The notes under the pieces were generated by a model that was not told where the DNA came from, searched no databases, and worked only from the letters and a program-made list of their open reading frames with translations. This document shows positions 49,476 through 55,712 of a DNA stretch of 55,712 nt, one piece after another (the stretch's first letter is position 1; every line of letters starts with the position of its first letter). Source of the stretch: Bifidobacterium breve (GTDB lineage: Bacteria; Actinomycetota; Thermoleophilia; Solirubrobacterales; Solirubrobacteraceae); the NCBI GenBank assembly GCA_945878865.1, contig CAMCUD010000026.1, positions 1-55,712 on the forward strand, read 5' to 3'. The position numbers and the translations under genes are program-made.

Positions 49476-50645
49476 ATGGGCGACGCGTACATCTGCGAGG
49501 CCGTGCGCACGGCCGGCGGCCGCCGCGGCGGGCGACTGAGCGAGTTCCACCCGGCCGACCTCGGCGGGATCGCGATCGATGCGATCGTCGAGCGGACGGG
49601 GATCGCGCCGGAGGCGGTGGACGACGTGATCTTCGGCTGCGTCTCGCAGGTCGGCCCGCAGACGTTCAACGTCGCGCGCACCGCGATCCTCAGCTCACAG
49701 CTGCCGGAATCCGTGCCGGGCGTGACCATCGACCGCCAGTGCGGCTCGTCGCAGCAGGCCGCGCACTTCGCCGCGCAAGCCGTCATGTCCGGGACGCAGG
49801 AGGTGGTCATCGCCGGCGGCGTCGAGGTCATGAGCGCCGTGCCGATCCTGAGCGCGATGACCGCGGGCGTGGACGCTGGCATGGCGAGCCCCTTCGACGG
49901 CACCGAGATCTCCTCGCGGTACCCGGGAGAGGAGTTCAGCCAGTTCGTCGGCGCCGAGCGCGTCGCGGAGAAGTACGGCGTGACCCGTGAGGAGCTCCTC
50001 GACTTCGCGGAGGCCAGCCACGTCAAGGGGATCGCCGCGACGGACGACGGGCGGTTCGACCTCGAGATCATCCCCATCGAGGTCCAGACCGACGAGGGCA
50101 CGATCGTCCACGACCGCGACGAGGGCATGCGACCCCCCAACCGGGCGAAGATGGAAAGCCTCCAGCCGCTCGTGCCGGGCGGCCTGATCAACGCCGCGAT
50201 GGCCAGCCAGATCTGCGACGGCTCGTCGGCCGTGCTCATCGCCAGCGAGCGCGCCGTCGAGCAGCACGGCCTGACGCCGCTCGCGCGCGTCCACGCGATG
50301 GACGTCTGCGGCTCGGACCCGACGATGGTGCTCGAGGGCCCGATCCCCGCGACCCAGCGCGTCCTGGAGAAGGCCGGGATGTCGATCGACGACGTGGACC
50401 TCTACGAGGTCAACGAGGCGTTCGGCTCCGTGCCGCTGGCGTGGACGAAGGCGCTCGGCGCCGACCTGGACAAGCTCAACGTCAACGGCGGCGCGCAGGC
50501 GCTCGGGCATCCGCTCGGCGCGACCGGCACGAAGCTCCTCGGCACGCTCGTGCACGAGCTGCGCCGGCGTGGTGGGCGCTATGGCGCGCTCGCCATCTGC
50601 GAGGGACTCGGAACCGCGAACGCGACGATCGTCGAGGCGCTGTAG
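49476..50645 (+). CDS. Thiolase, acetyl-CoA acetyltransferase family
   Basis: This 389-residue protein has the thiolase triad: Cys89 in RQCGSSQQA, His345 in ALGHPLG and Cys375 in the C-terminal motif, which reads CEGLGTAN rather than the usual CGGGG type. The NEAF motif is present. It would cleave or form 3-ketoacyl-CoA in fatty acid degradation or acetoacetyl-CoA synthesis. ATG 49476 has an AGGAGAACGGGAG ribosome binding region upstream. No other beta-oxidation gene is adjacent. The 121-base upstream gap holds only short inverted repeats such as GGTCC/GGACC. Confidence 0.92.
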   Translation: MGDAYICEAVRTAGGRRGGRLSEFHPADLGGIAIDAIVERTGIAPEAVDDVIFGCVSQVGPQTFNVARTAILSSQLPESVPGVTIDRQCGSSQQAAHFAAQAVMSGTQEVVIAGGVEVMSAVPILSAMTAGVDAGMASPFDGTEISSRYPGEEFSQFVGAERVAEKYGVTREELLDFAEASHVKGIAATDDGRFDLEIIPIEVQTDEGTIVHDRDEGMRPPNRAKMESLQPLVPGGLINAAMASQICDGSSAVLIASERAVEQHGLTPLARVHAMDVCGSDPTMVLEGPIPATQRVLEKAGMSIDDVDLYEVNEAFGSVPLAWTKALGADLDKLNVNGGAQALGHPLGATGTKLLGTLVHELRRRGGRYGALAICEGLGTANATIVEAL

Positions 50646-50660
50646 CCGCGGACCTCCGCG

Positions 50661-51464
50661 TCACACCGCGCCGTCGTTCCACCCGTCGCGCGTGGCGTCG
50701 TCCGACGGGTAGAACGCCTCGACGCGCAGCTCTTGTGCGGTGACGTCGGCCGGGGTGCCGACCGTCGACACCAGCGAGAAGAAGCGCAGCTGCTGCCCAC
50801 CCAGCGCGAAGACGACGTCGAACACGGGAGCGCCGCCGCCCACCGGCGGTGCGTCCAGCAGCGCGGCCAGCTCCGGTCTGGCGCGCAACCGGGCGAGCCG
50901 CTCGGACGTCGCCGCGTCCACGACGCCGCCGACCGCCTCGCGCTGGACCCGTTCGAGCAGGACCGGCGCGACGACCTCCCAGTTGACCACGGCCTCGCGC
51001 ACGGGGCCCGGCTCGAGCATGAGGTCGAGGATGTTCGGGTCGTCAGGCAACGCCGCCGGCGCCACGAGACCGCCGAACAGCCGCTGGGCGCCTGCGTTGG
51101 CGCGCAGCACCGTCCACCCGCGGTCCATCACGACAGCGGGGAACGGCTCGTGCTGCGCGAGCATCGACGCGAGCGCCTGCTCGACGAGCGCAAGCCCGGA
51201 CTCGTCGAGACCCGTGGCGCGGTAGAGGGGCGCGTACCCGGCGGCGAGCAGCAACCCGTTGCGCTCACGCAACGGGACCTCGAGCGCGACCGCCAGGCGC
51301 ACGACCATCTGGCGGCTGGGTTGCGCGCGGCCCGTCTCGACGAAGCTGACGTAGCGCGGCGTCGTTCGCGCGGCAGACGCGAGGTCGAGCTGGCTCAGCC
51401 GGCGGACCCGGCGCCAGTGGCGCAGCAGATCGCCCAGTCCCACGCTGGCATCGGCGACAGCCAT
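50661..51464 (-). CDS. XRE family regulator with MmyB-like ligand-binding domain
   Basis: This 267-residue protein has an N-terminal XRE HTH (about 12-68: LLRHWRRVRRLSQLDLASAARTTPRYVSFVETGRAQPSRQMVVRLA) and an MmyB-like C-terminal domain (about 95-265: PFPAVVMDRGWTVLRANAGAQRLFG, with NILDLMLEPG and FFSLVSTVGTPADVTAQELRVEAFYP) thought to bind a fatty acid or similar ligand. ATG 51464 lies six bases after TAGGAT (minus strand, 51476-51471). It faces the CMD-fold gene, its likely target. Confidence 0.9.
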   Translation of the reverse strand: MAVADASVGLGDLLRHWRRVRRLSQLDLASAARTTPRYVSFVETGRAQPSRQMVVRLAVALEVPLRERNGLLLAAGYAPLYRATGLDESGLALVEQALASMLAQHEPFPAVVMDRGWTVLRANAGAQRLFGGLVAPAALPDDPNILDLMLEPGPVREAVVNWEVVAPVLLERVQREAVGGVVDAATSERLARLRARPELAALLDAPPVGGGAPVFDVVFALGGQQLRFFSLVSTVGTPADVTAQELRVEAFYPSDDATRDGWNDGAV

Positions 51465-51550
51465 GCGCTGATCCTACGCACGACCCGGCCGCCGCCCACC
51501 TCCCCGCGAGGGAATTGGCGGGACGCCCTCTCGGGGCCAGTGTGCGCACC

Positions 51551-52093
51551 ATGCACCTCAGCGTCCTCACCCCACAGACCGCGCCACCTGCGTCCCGTCC
51601 GGTCCTCGAGGCGTTGGCCGCCGATCTCGGCGTCCTCCCCAACATGGCCGCCACAATCGCGGCGTCCCCCGCGCTCTTGCAGGGCTTCGACGGGCTGCGC
51701 CGGGCCATCCTCAGCGGCGACCTCGACCCCGTCGCCCGCGAGGTCGCCGGGCTCGCGGTCGGCGTGGCGATCGACAACCGCTACGGCGTCGCGTTTCACT
51801 CAACAGCGCTGGACCGACTCGGGCTCGACCCCGCCGACGTGCGCGAACTGCGCGCAGGTAGGCCGCCGGCAGATCCCAAGCTCGCCGCCATCCACGACCT
51901 TGCCCGGGCCATCGTGCTCGAGCGTGGCCGGGCGGACACGACCGCCGCCCGGGCAGCTGGCGTGACCGACGGCGAGATGCTCGAGATCCTCGCGGAGTGC
52001 AGCTTTGCGAGTCTCGTGGGGCTGCTCGACGCCTTCCTCGGGCGAGTGGAACTCGACGAGTTCCTCCAGCCGCGGGCGTGGACCGGGCCATAG
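51551..52093 (+). CDS. Carboxymuconolactone decarboxylase (CMD/AhpD) fold protein without the CxxC pair
   Basis: This 180-residue protein has the all-helical CMD fold (LEALAADLGVLPNMAATIAASPALLQGF...AREVAGLAVGVAIDNRYGVAFHSTALDRLG). The His of the AhpD proton relay is kept in AFHST, but the two Cys of the redox CxxC are replaced, so peroxidase or disulfide activity is unlikely. Its role is unclear. The start may be ATG 51551 or the in-frame GTG 51542. It is divergent from the MmyB-type regulator, a common arrangement for such regulators with a single target enzyme. Confidence 0.78.
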   Translation: MHLSVLTPQTAPPASRPVLEALAADLGVLPNMAATIAASPALLQGFDGLRRAILSGDLDPVAREVAGLAVGVAIDNRYGVAFHSTALDRLGLDPADVRELRAGRPPADPKLAAIHDLARAIVLERGRADTTAARAAGVTDGEMLEILAECSFASLVGLLDAFLGRVELDEFLQPRAWTGP

Positions 52094-52103
52094 GCGGCGC
52101 CGG

Positions 52104-52592
52104 TCACCCCGTGGGCCACAGAGCGGTGCGGAGGCGCCGAAGGCCCGCCTCGAGCTCGGCCATATCCCGCTCGCCCATCAGCGCGGCCCACGCATCCCGG
52201 ATCTCGGCGATCGACTCGCGTGCCGCGCGCTCAGCAGCGTGCGCGCGGCGGGTGGGCACCACGAGCTTCGCGCGGCCGTCGGTCGGGTCCGGCCGGCGGG
52301 TGACGTAGCCGAGCCGCTCGAGCTCGTCGACGGCGTGAACGACCGTCGCCTTCGTCAGCAGCGTCCGCTCGGCGAGCTCCGTGATCCGCGTGCCGTCGGC
52401 CCCCACGTGCTGACCGACCGCGAGCAGCGCGGGCCGCAGGTCGCCGAAACCCCGGCGCTCGAGCCCCTCGGCGACGAGCCCCTGCATCACGAGCATGGGG
52501 TCGCGGAACAGGTTGCCGAAGTTGTCGGTGCCGCTCGGCGGCCGTCTCGGCAGAAACGAGACACCTTGACTTTGCTGCGACGAGCTCATCAT
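52104..52592 (-). CDS. MarR family transcriptional regulator
   Basis: This 162-residue protein has a MarR winged helix (about 55-120: DLRPALLAVGQHVGADGTRITELAERTLLTKATVVHAVDELERLGYVTRRPDPTDGRAKLVVPT). It starts at ATG 52592 or ATG 52589 (two Met in a row), beside a perfect palindrome at 52594-52614 that is probably its own operator. It faces the cupin gene, the likely co-regulated target. Confidence 0.9.
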   Translation of the reverse strand: MMSSSQQSQGVSFLPRRPPSGTDNFGNLFRDPMLVMQGLVAEGLERRGFGDLRPALLAVGQHVGADGTRITELAERTLLTKATVVHAVDELERLGYVTRRPDPTDGRAKLVVPTRRAHAAERAARESIAEIRDAWAALMGERDMAELEAGLRRLRTALWPTG

Positions 52593-52593
52593 A

Positions 52594-52614
52594 ATAGTTC
52601 GACGCTCGAACTAT
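52594..52614. promoter_or_regulatory. Perfect 21-bp operator between marR and cupin genes
   Basis: ATAGTTCGA (52594-52602) and TCGAACTAT (52606-52614) are exact reverse complements around CGC. The site abuts the marR start codon and lies 21 bases before the cupin start. It contains AT-rich TATAGT and ACTATA steps that could be -10 elements for both directions. Confidence 0.75.
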
Positions 52615-52635
52615 ATCCCCGTGGAGGGATGCCCC

Positions 52636-53328
52636 ATGAGCACGACCGCCACATCGATCGCCGCCGGCGCGTGGCTCCACAACCCCGTGACCGGCGAGAT
52701 CGCCCGCGTGAATCTCGCGCCCTCCGAAACGGACGGGAGGCGTGTCGGCGTGGATCTCTGGCTCCAGCCCGGCGCGGCGGTCGCGCGCGCTCACCTGCAC
52801 GACCACTTCGCCGAGCACTTCGAGGTCCGCGATGGCGAGGTGGGCTTCCAGCTCGACGGCGACGAACGCGCCGCCCACGCGGGAGACGGCCCCGTCGTCG
52901 TCCCCGCCGGCACGCTGCACGACTGGTGGAACACCGGCGACGGCGTCGCCCACGTCGCCGTCGAGGTCGAGGCGACCCCGACGGCGCCCGGCCAGCCCGC
53001 CATGCGCTTCATCTCGATGATCGAGGCGCTCTGGTCGCTCGCCGCCCTCGGTCGCACGAACGACGCAGGCCTGCCCGACCCGCTCTGGGTGGCGGCCATC
53101 GCCCGCGAGTACGCCGATGCGATCCGGTTGCACCGACCGCCCGCCGCCGTTCAGTCGGCGCTGTTCGGCCCGCTCGCCGCGGTCGCGCGACGGACGGGCC
53201 GCGACCCGCTCGCAGCGGAGCTCCACGGTCCCGGGGCGGCGTGCGCGATCGCCGACCCCGGCGAGGACGGGCTCGCCGACCTGCTCGCACGGCCGGTGGG
53301 CGCACGCGCGGCGCGGCGCGGCGCCTGA
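52636..53328 (+). CDS. Cupin domain protein
   Basis: This 230-residue protein has a cupin barrel (about 30-115) with metal-ligand candidates HLHDHFAEHFEV (motif 1, H-x-H-x-x-x-x-x-E/H) and GTLHDWWN (motif 2), followed by a helical extension (about 125-230) not typical of minimal cupins. Enzyme or binding role is unknown. ATG 52636 has GGAGGG eight bases upstream; GTG 52621 is in frame but less likely. It is divergent from a MarR gene over a perfect palindrome. Confidence 0.85.
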   Translation: MSTTATSIAAGAWLHNPVTGEIARVNLAPSETDGRRVGVDLWLQPGAAVARAHLHDHFAEHFEVRDGEVGFQLDGDERAAHAGDGPVVVPAGTLHDWWNTGDGVAHVAVEVEATPTAPGQPAMRFISMIEALWSLAALGRTNDAGLPDPLWVAAIAREYADAIRLHRPPAAVQSALFGPLAAVARRTGRDPLAAELHGPGAACAIADPGEDGLADLLARPVGARAARRGA

Positions 53329-53333
53329 AGCCG

Positions 53334-53858
53334 CTACTCCGCGGCGGCGTCGCGCTCGAGCGCCTCCATGTCGGCCTTCAGCTCGCGCTGCTCGATCTTG
53401 TTCGCGCGCGCGAGCGCCCGCTCGACCTTCGCGCCCATGTCCGAGACCGCAACGACGACGAGGCCGGCCTGGCCGGCGTCCAGCTGCTCGCCGAGATCCT
53501 TGAGGTCGCCGCGGCTCATGCCGGCGGCCGCGTGACCGGCCAGCGCCCCGAGCAGCGCGCCGCCGCCCGCGGTGGCCGCCAGCAGCCCGCCGCCCACGGC
53601 CGCGAACGGGAACAGCGCGACGACGAGCCCGGTCGCCAGGCCCACCCCGCCGCCCATGACGCCGCCGACCCGGGTCGGGGTCTCATGCTTCTTGACGATC
53701 TTCACCTTGCCGTCCTCGCGGCGCTCGACGATCGCGGCGTCGTACGCGTCGATGAGGTCTGCCTCCGTGTGCAGGTCCTTGACGACCTGGTAGTCGGCCT
53801 CAGCATCCTCGAGGCGGTCGTAGACGGCGGCGTAGGCCATCAGCGTGTCGAACGGCAT
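53334..53858 (-). CDS. DUF1269-like membrane-associated protein
   Basis: This 174-residue protein matches the DUF1269 layout: an N-terminal alpha/beta region (MAYAAVYDRLEDAEADYQVVKDLH...DAAIVERREDGKVKIVKKHE), a Gly/Ala-rich hydrophobic hairpin (about 70-110) and a C-terminal alpha/beta part ending in a charged helix (LGEQLDAGQAGLVVVAVSDMG...ELKADMEALERD). Function unknown; members are often stress-induced. ATG 53858 has AGGAG six bases upstream. Confidence 0.82.
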   Translation of the reverse strand: MPFDTLMAYAAVYDRLEDAEADYQVVKDLHTEADLIDAYDAAIVERREDGKVKIVKKHETPTRVGGVMGGGVGLATGLVVALFPFAAVGGGLLAATAGGGALLGALAGHAAAGMSRGDLKDLGEQLDAGQAGLVVVAVSDMGAKVERALARANKIEQRELKADMEALERDAAAE

Positions 53859-53939
53859 GGCAGCTCCTGACGGGTCGGGGGCGGCGATCGTACCCCGGCG
53901 CCCTTCCGGCCCGTCGCAGCTGCTGCCGATGATCTGACC

Positions 53940-54635
53940 ATGACCACCATCGCGCTCGTCCACGGCGCGTTCCACGGAGGCTGGTGCTGGGACGCGGTGA
54001 TCCCGGCGCTCACGCGCGCCGGGCACCGCGCGGTCGCGCCCGACCTGCCCATCGAAGATCCCGACGCCGGCGCGCTCGCCTACGCGCGGGTCGTGTGCGA
54101 CAGCGTCGGCGACGCCGCTGACGTCGTCGTCGTCGGACACTCCCTCGGCGGACTCGTCGTCCCGGTCGTCGCCGCGCTGCGCCCGGTTCGGCGGATGGTG
54201 TTCGTCGCCGGTCTCGTTCCCCGGCCCGGCTCGCCGTTCGTCGAGGAGATGGCGGCACATAGCGACGCGCTGCAGGGAGGCGCCAGCGCGGCGCCGGACC
54301 CCCGGTCCGTCACACCGCGGCGACCATTCGACGTCGCGCGCGAGCGGTACTACCACGACGTTCCCGTCGCGGTGGCGCGGCGCGCGTGGGAACGCCAGCG
54401 CCCGCAGGCGCAGGCCCCGATGGCCGAGGCCTGCCCGCTCGAGGCCTGGCCGGCGGTCCCATCGAGCAGCATCGTGATGACCGACGACCACGCCGTGTCG
54501 ATCACCTACTCGCACGAGGTCGCCGAAAGCATCCTGCGCACCGCGCCGATCGAGCTTCCCGGCAGCCACTCGCCGTTCCTCTCACGGCCCGCGGAACTCG
54601 CGGAAGTGATCCTTCGCTGCGTCAGTACCGTGTAA
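53940..54635 (+). CDS. Alpha/beta hydrolase (salicylate esterase-like)
   Basis: This 231-residue protein has the oxyanion-region [11 protein letters not shown] (8-18), nucleophile Ser68 in GHSLGG, an acid candidate Asp182 in VMTDDHA and catalytic His210 in PGSHSPF. The pattern is that of plant methyl-salicylate esterase-like and bacterial relatives. It probably hydrolyses small esters in the cytoplasm; no signal peptide is present. The ATG is eight bases after a TGATCT sequence and no ribosome binding site is clear. Confidence 0.87.
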   Translation: MTTIALVHGAFHGGWCWDAVIPALTRAGHRAVAPDLPIEDPDAGALAYARVVCDSVGDAADVVVVGHSLGGLVVPVVAALRPVRRMVFVAGLVPRPGSPFVEEMAAHSDALQGGASAAPDPRSVTPRRPFDVARERYYHDVPVAVARRAWERQRPQAQAPMAEACPLEAWPAVPSSSIVMTDDHAVSITYSHEVAESILRTAPIELPGSHSPFLSRPAELAEVILRCVSTV

Positions 54636-54718
54636 CAGACGACCGTCTCCCGAGACTGAGATGTACGCGTCGACACCACCGGCGCGACCGTCTTCAGCCA
54701 CCCACGAAGGAGCACGCC

Positions 54719-55174
54719 TTGGGCGGATACACCAAGAACCCGAACGCGATCGAGCAGCTCACGCCCGAGCAGTTCCGCGTCACCCAGCAGTGCGGCACCG
54801 AGCCCGCGTTCCAGAACGAGTACTGGGACAACAAGGAGCCCGGCCTCTACGTCGACGTCGTCTCGGGCGAGCCGCTGTTCGCGTCCGTCCACAAGTTCGA
54901 CAGCGGCACCGGCTGGCCGAGCTTCACCGTGCCGGTGGACCCGGCGAACGTCGTCGAGAAGCAGGACGTCAGCTACGGCATGATCCGCACCGAGGTGCGG
55001 TCGGCGGGCGGGGACAGCCACCTCGGCCACGTCTTCCCCGACGGCCCGCGTGAGGAGGGCGGCCTGCGGTACTGCATCAACTCCGCGGCGCTGCGCTTCA
55101 TCCCGGTCGGCGAGCTGGAGGACGCCGGCTACGGCGAGTACCGCACCCTGTTCAGCGAGGAGGTGGCGTCGTGA
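54719..55174 (+). CDS. msrB: Peptide-methionine (R)-S-oxide reductase MsrB, zinc-free type
   Basis: This 151-residue enzyme reduces methionine-R-sulfoxide. Family motifs are [21 protein letters not shown] and RYCINS with catalytic Cys119; Cys25 in QQCGTEPAF may resolve the disulfide. The four zinc Cys of many MsrB proteins are absent: the first CxxC position reads VDVVSG and the second SAGGDS. The start is TTG 54719, supported by GAAGGAG six bases upstream and by the family N-terminus. Its stop overlaps the msrA start in GTGA. Confidence 0.92.
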   Translation: MGGYTKNPNAIEQLTPEQFRVTQQCGTEPAFQNEYWDNKEPGLYVDVVSGEPLFASVHKFDSGTGWPSFTVPVDPANVVEKQDVSYGMIRTEVRSAGGDSHLGHVFPDGPREEGGLRYCINSAALRFIPVGELEDAGYGEYRTLFSEEVAS

Positions 55175-55674
55175 CGACCGAGCGCGCGTACCTGGCCGGC
55201 GGATGCTTCTGGGGCGCCCAGGATCTGCTGCGTGACCGCCCGGGGGTCGTCTCGACCCGGGTCGGCTACATGGGCGACGACAGCACGCCAAACGCCACCT
55301 ACCACCGCCACGGCGACCACGCCGAGGCCGTCGAGATCGTCTTCGACCCCGACGTGACGAGCTACCGCGAGCTGCTGGAGTTCTTCTTCGCGCTGCACGA
55401 CCCGACGACGCTGAACCGGCAGGGCAACGACATCGGGCGCAGCTACCGCTCGGCCATCTTCCCGATGACCGACGAGCAGGCCCGCGTGGCCCGCGAGGTC
55501 ATCGCCGAGGTCGACGCCTCCGGGGCCTGGCCCGGCCCGGTCGTGACCACGATCGAGGACGCGAAGGACTTCTGGGAGGCCGAGCCCGAGCACCAGGACT
55601 ACCTCCAGCGCAACCCGGGCGGCTACACCTGCCACTGGGTGCGCCCGGCCTGGAAGCTGCCGGCCAGCGCCTGA
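55171..55674 (+). CDS. msrA: Peptide-methionine (S)-S-oxide reductase MsrA
   Basis: This 167-residue enzyme reduces methionine-S-sulfoxide and pairs with MsrB. The active motif GGCFWG holds catalytic Cys12, followed by the typical RVGYMGD...H...[11 protein letters not shown] and the [14 protein letters not shown] substrate-binding run. A C-terminal Cys in GGYTCHW could act as resolving Cys. GTG 55171 overlaps the msrB stop, so both are made from one message. A hairpin follows. Confidence 0.95.
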   Translation: MTTERAYLAGGCFWGAQDLLRDRPGVVSTRVGYMGDDSTPNATYHRHGDHAEAVEIVFDPDVTSYRELLEFFFALHDPTTLNRQGNDIGRSYRSAIFPMTDEQARVAREVIAEVDASGAWPGPVVTTIEDAKDFWEAEPEHQDYLQRNPGGYTCHWVRPAWKLPASA

Positions 55675-55684
55675 TCGAACCGGC

Positions 55685-55711
55685 GCGCCGCGGGCATCCG
55701 TCCCGCGGCGC
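55685..55711 (+). terminator. Stem-loop after msrBA
   Basis: GCGCCGCGGG (55685-55694) pairs perfectly with CCCGCGGCGC (55702-55711) around the loop CATCCGT, eleven bases after the msrA stop. Any T run would lie beyond the window edge. Confidence 0.65.
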
Positions 55712-55712
55712 C

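Noticed and set aside
1-55712. Mobile elements, prophage, toxin-antitoxin or defence islands
   Set aside because: I found no transposase, integrase, terminal inverted repeats, phage structural genes, nuclease/helicase defence pairs or an obvious composition shift.

Overview
This GC-rich window (by eye above 70% GC) looks like chromosomal DNA of a high-GC actinobacterium, most likely class Thermoleophilia (order Solirubrobacterales). The signs are many secreted Ala/Pro/Thr-rich proteins with beta-sandwich tails, frequent GTG starts, many apparently leaderless promoters, and TetR, MarR, MmyB-type and large LuxR regulators beside oxidoreductases. I see no insertion sequence, prophage, CRISPR array or rRNA. 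One tRNA gene (tRNA-Phe) is present. No gene-free stretch exceeds 300 bases.

Layout. 1-6556: a partial polytopic membrane protein facing a MerR regulator, a TetR regulator, a small cytoplasmic protein, a PLP aminotransferase, a DUF4260/TetR pair and a small secreted protein. 6553-18844: a DtxR-like metalloregulator, an SDR, an ATP-dependent DNA ligase, a DHH phosphoesterase, a membrane GGDEF protein, a GFA-fold protein, an APC permease, a DUF2236 oxygenase, glycerate kinase, a secreted M1 peptidase, a GpsA-like dehydrogenase and another SDR. 18926-27381: a heme acquisition and degradation locus with three HtaA-like secreted proteins, a HugZ-like heme-degrading protein, a TetR regulator and an ABC importer of the HmuTUV type. 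27454-31070: a large LuxR-type ATPase regulator coupled to a HAD phosphatase. 31170-39609: three secreted proteins (a YWTD-type propeller, a gingipain-like C25 protease and a 1140-residue protein) and a ferritin-like protein. 39572-46886: a 65-residue protein behind a candidate iron/heme operator, two tandem PAS-GGDEF cyclases, an MrfA-type helicase, a small membrane protein, an M23 peptidase and a DUF3352 lipoprotein. 46947-55712: tRNA-Phe, an epimerase/MarR pair, a renalase-like flavoprotein, a thiolase, an MmyB-type regulator facing a CMD-fold protein, a MarR/cupin pair, a DUF1269 protein, an alpha/beta hydrolase and a translationally coupled MsrB-MsrA pair.

How genes work together. The clearest system is heme use. 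HtaA proteins would bind heme at the envelope, the HmuT-like protein would hand it to the HmuU/HmuV-like transporter, and the HugZ-like protein would open the ring and release iron, which the ferritin-like protein could store. Both HtaA genes that head a transcription unit carry a 14-bp box (TTWGG, four bases, CCTAA). A third copy lies 12 kb away in front of the unrecognised 65-residue ORF, suggesting a small iron- or heme-responsive regulon.

Regulation is unusually readable here. At least fifteen genes have a TANNNT element 6 to 9 bases before the start codon and no ribosome binding site, as expected for leaderless transcripts, and several operator palindromes lie on or beside those elements. 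Four convergent gene pairs overlap by exactly four bases at shared stop codons.
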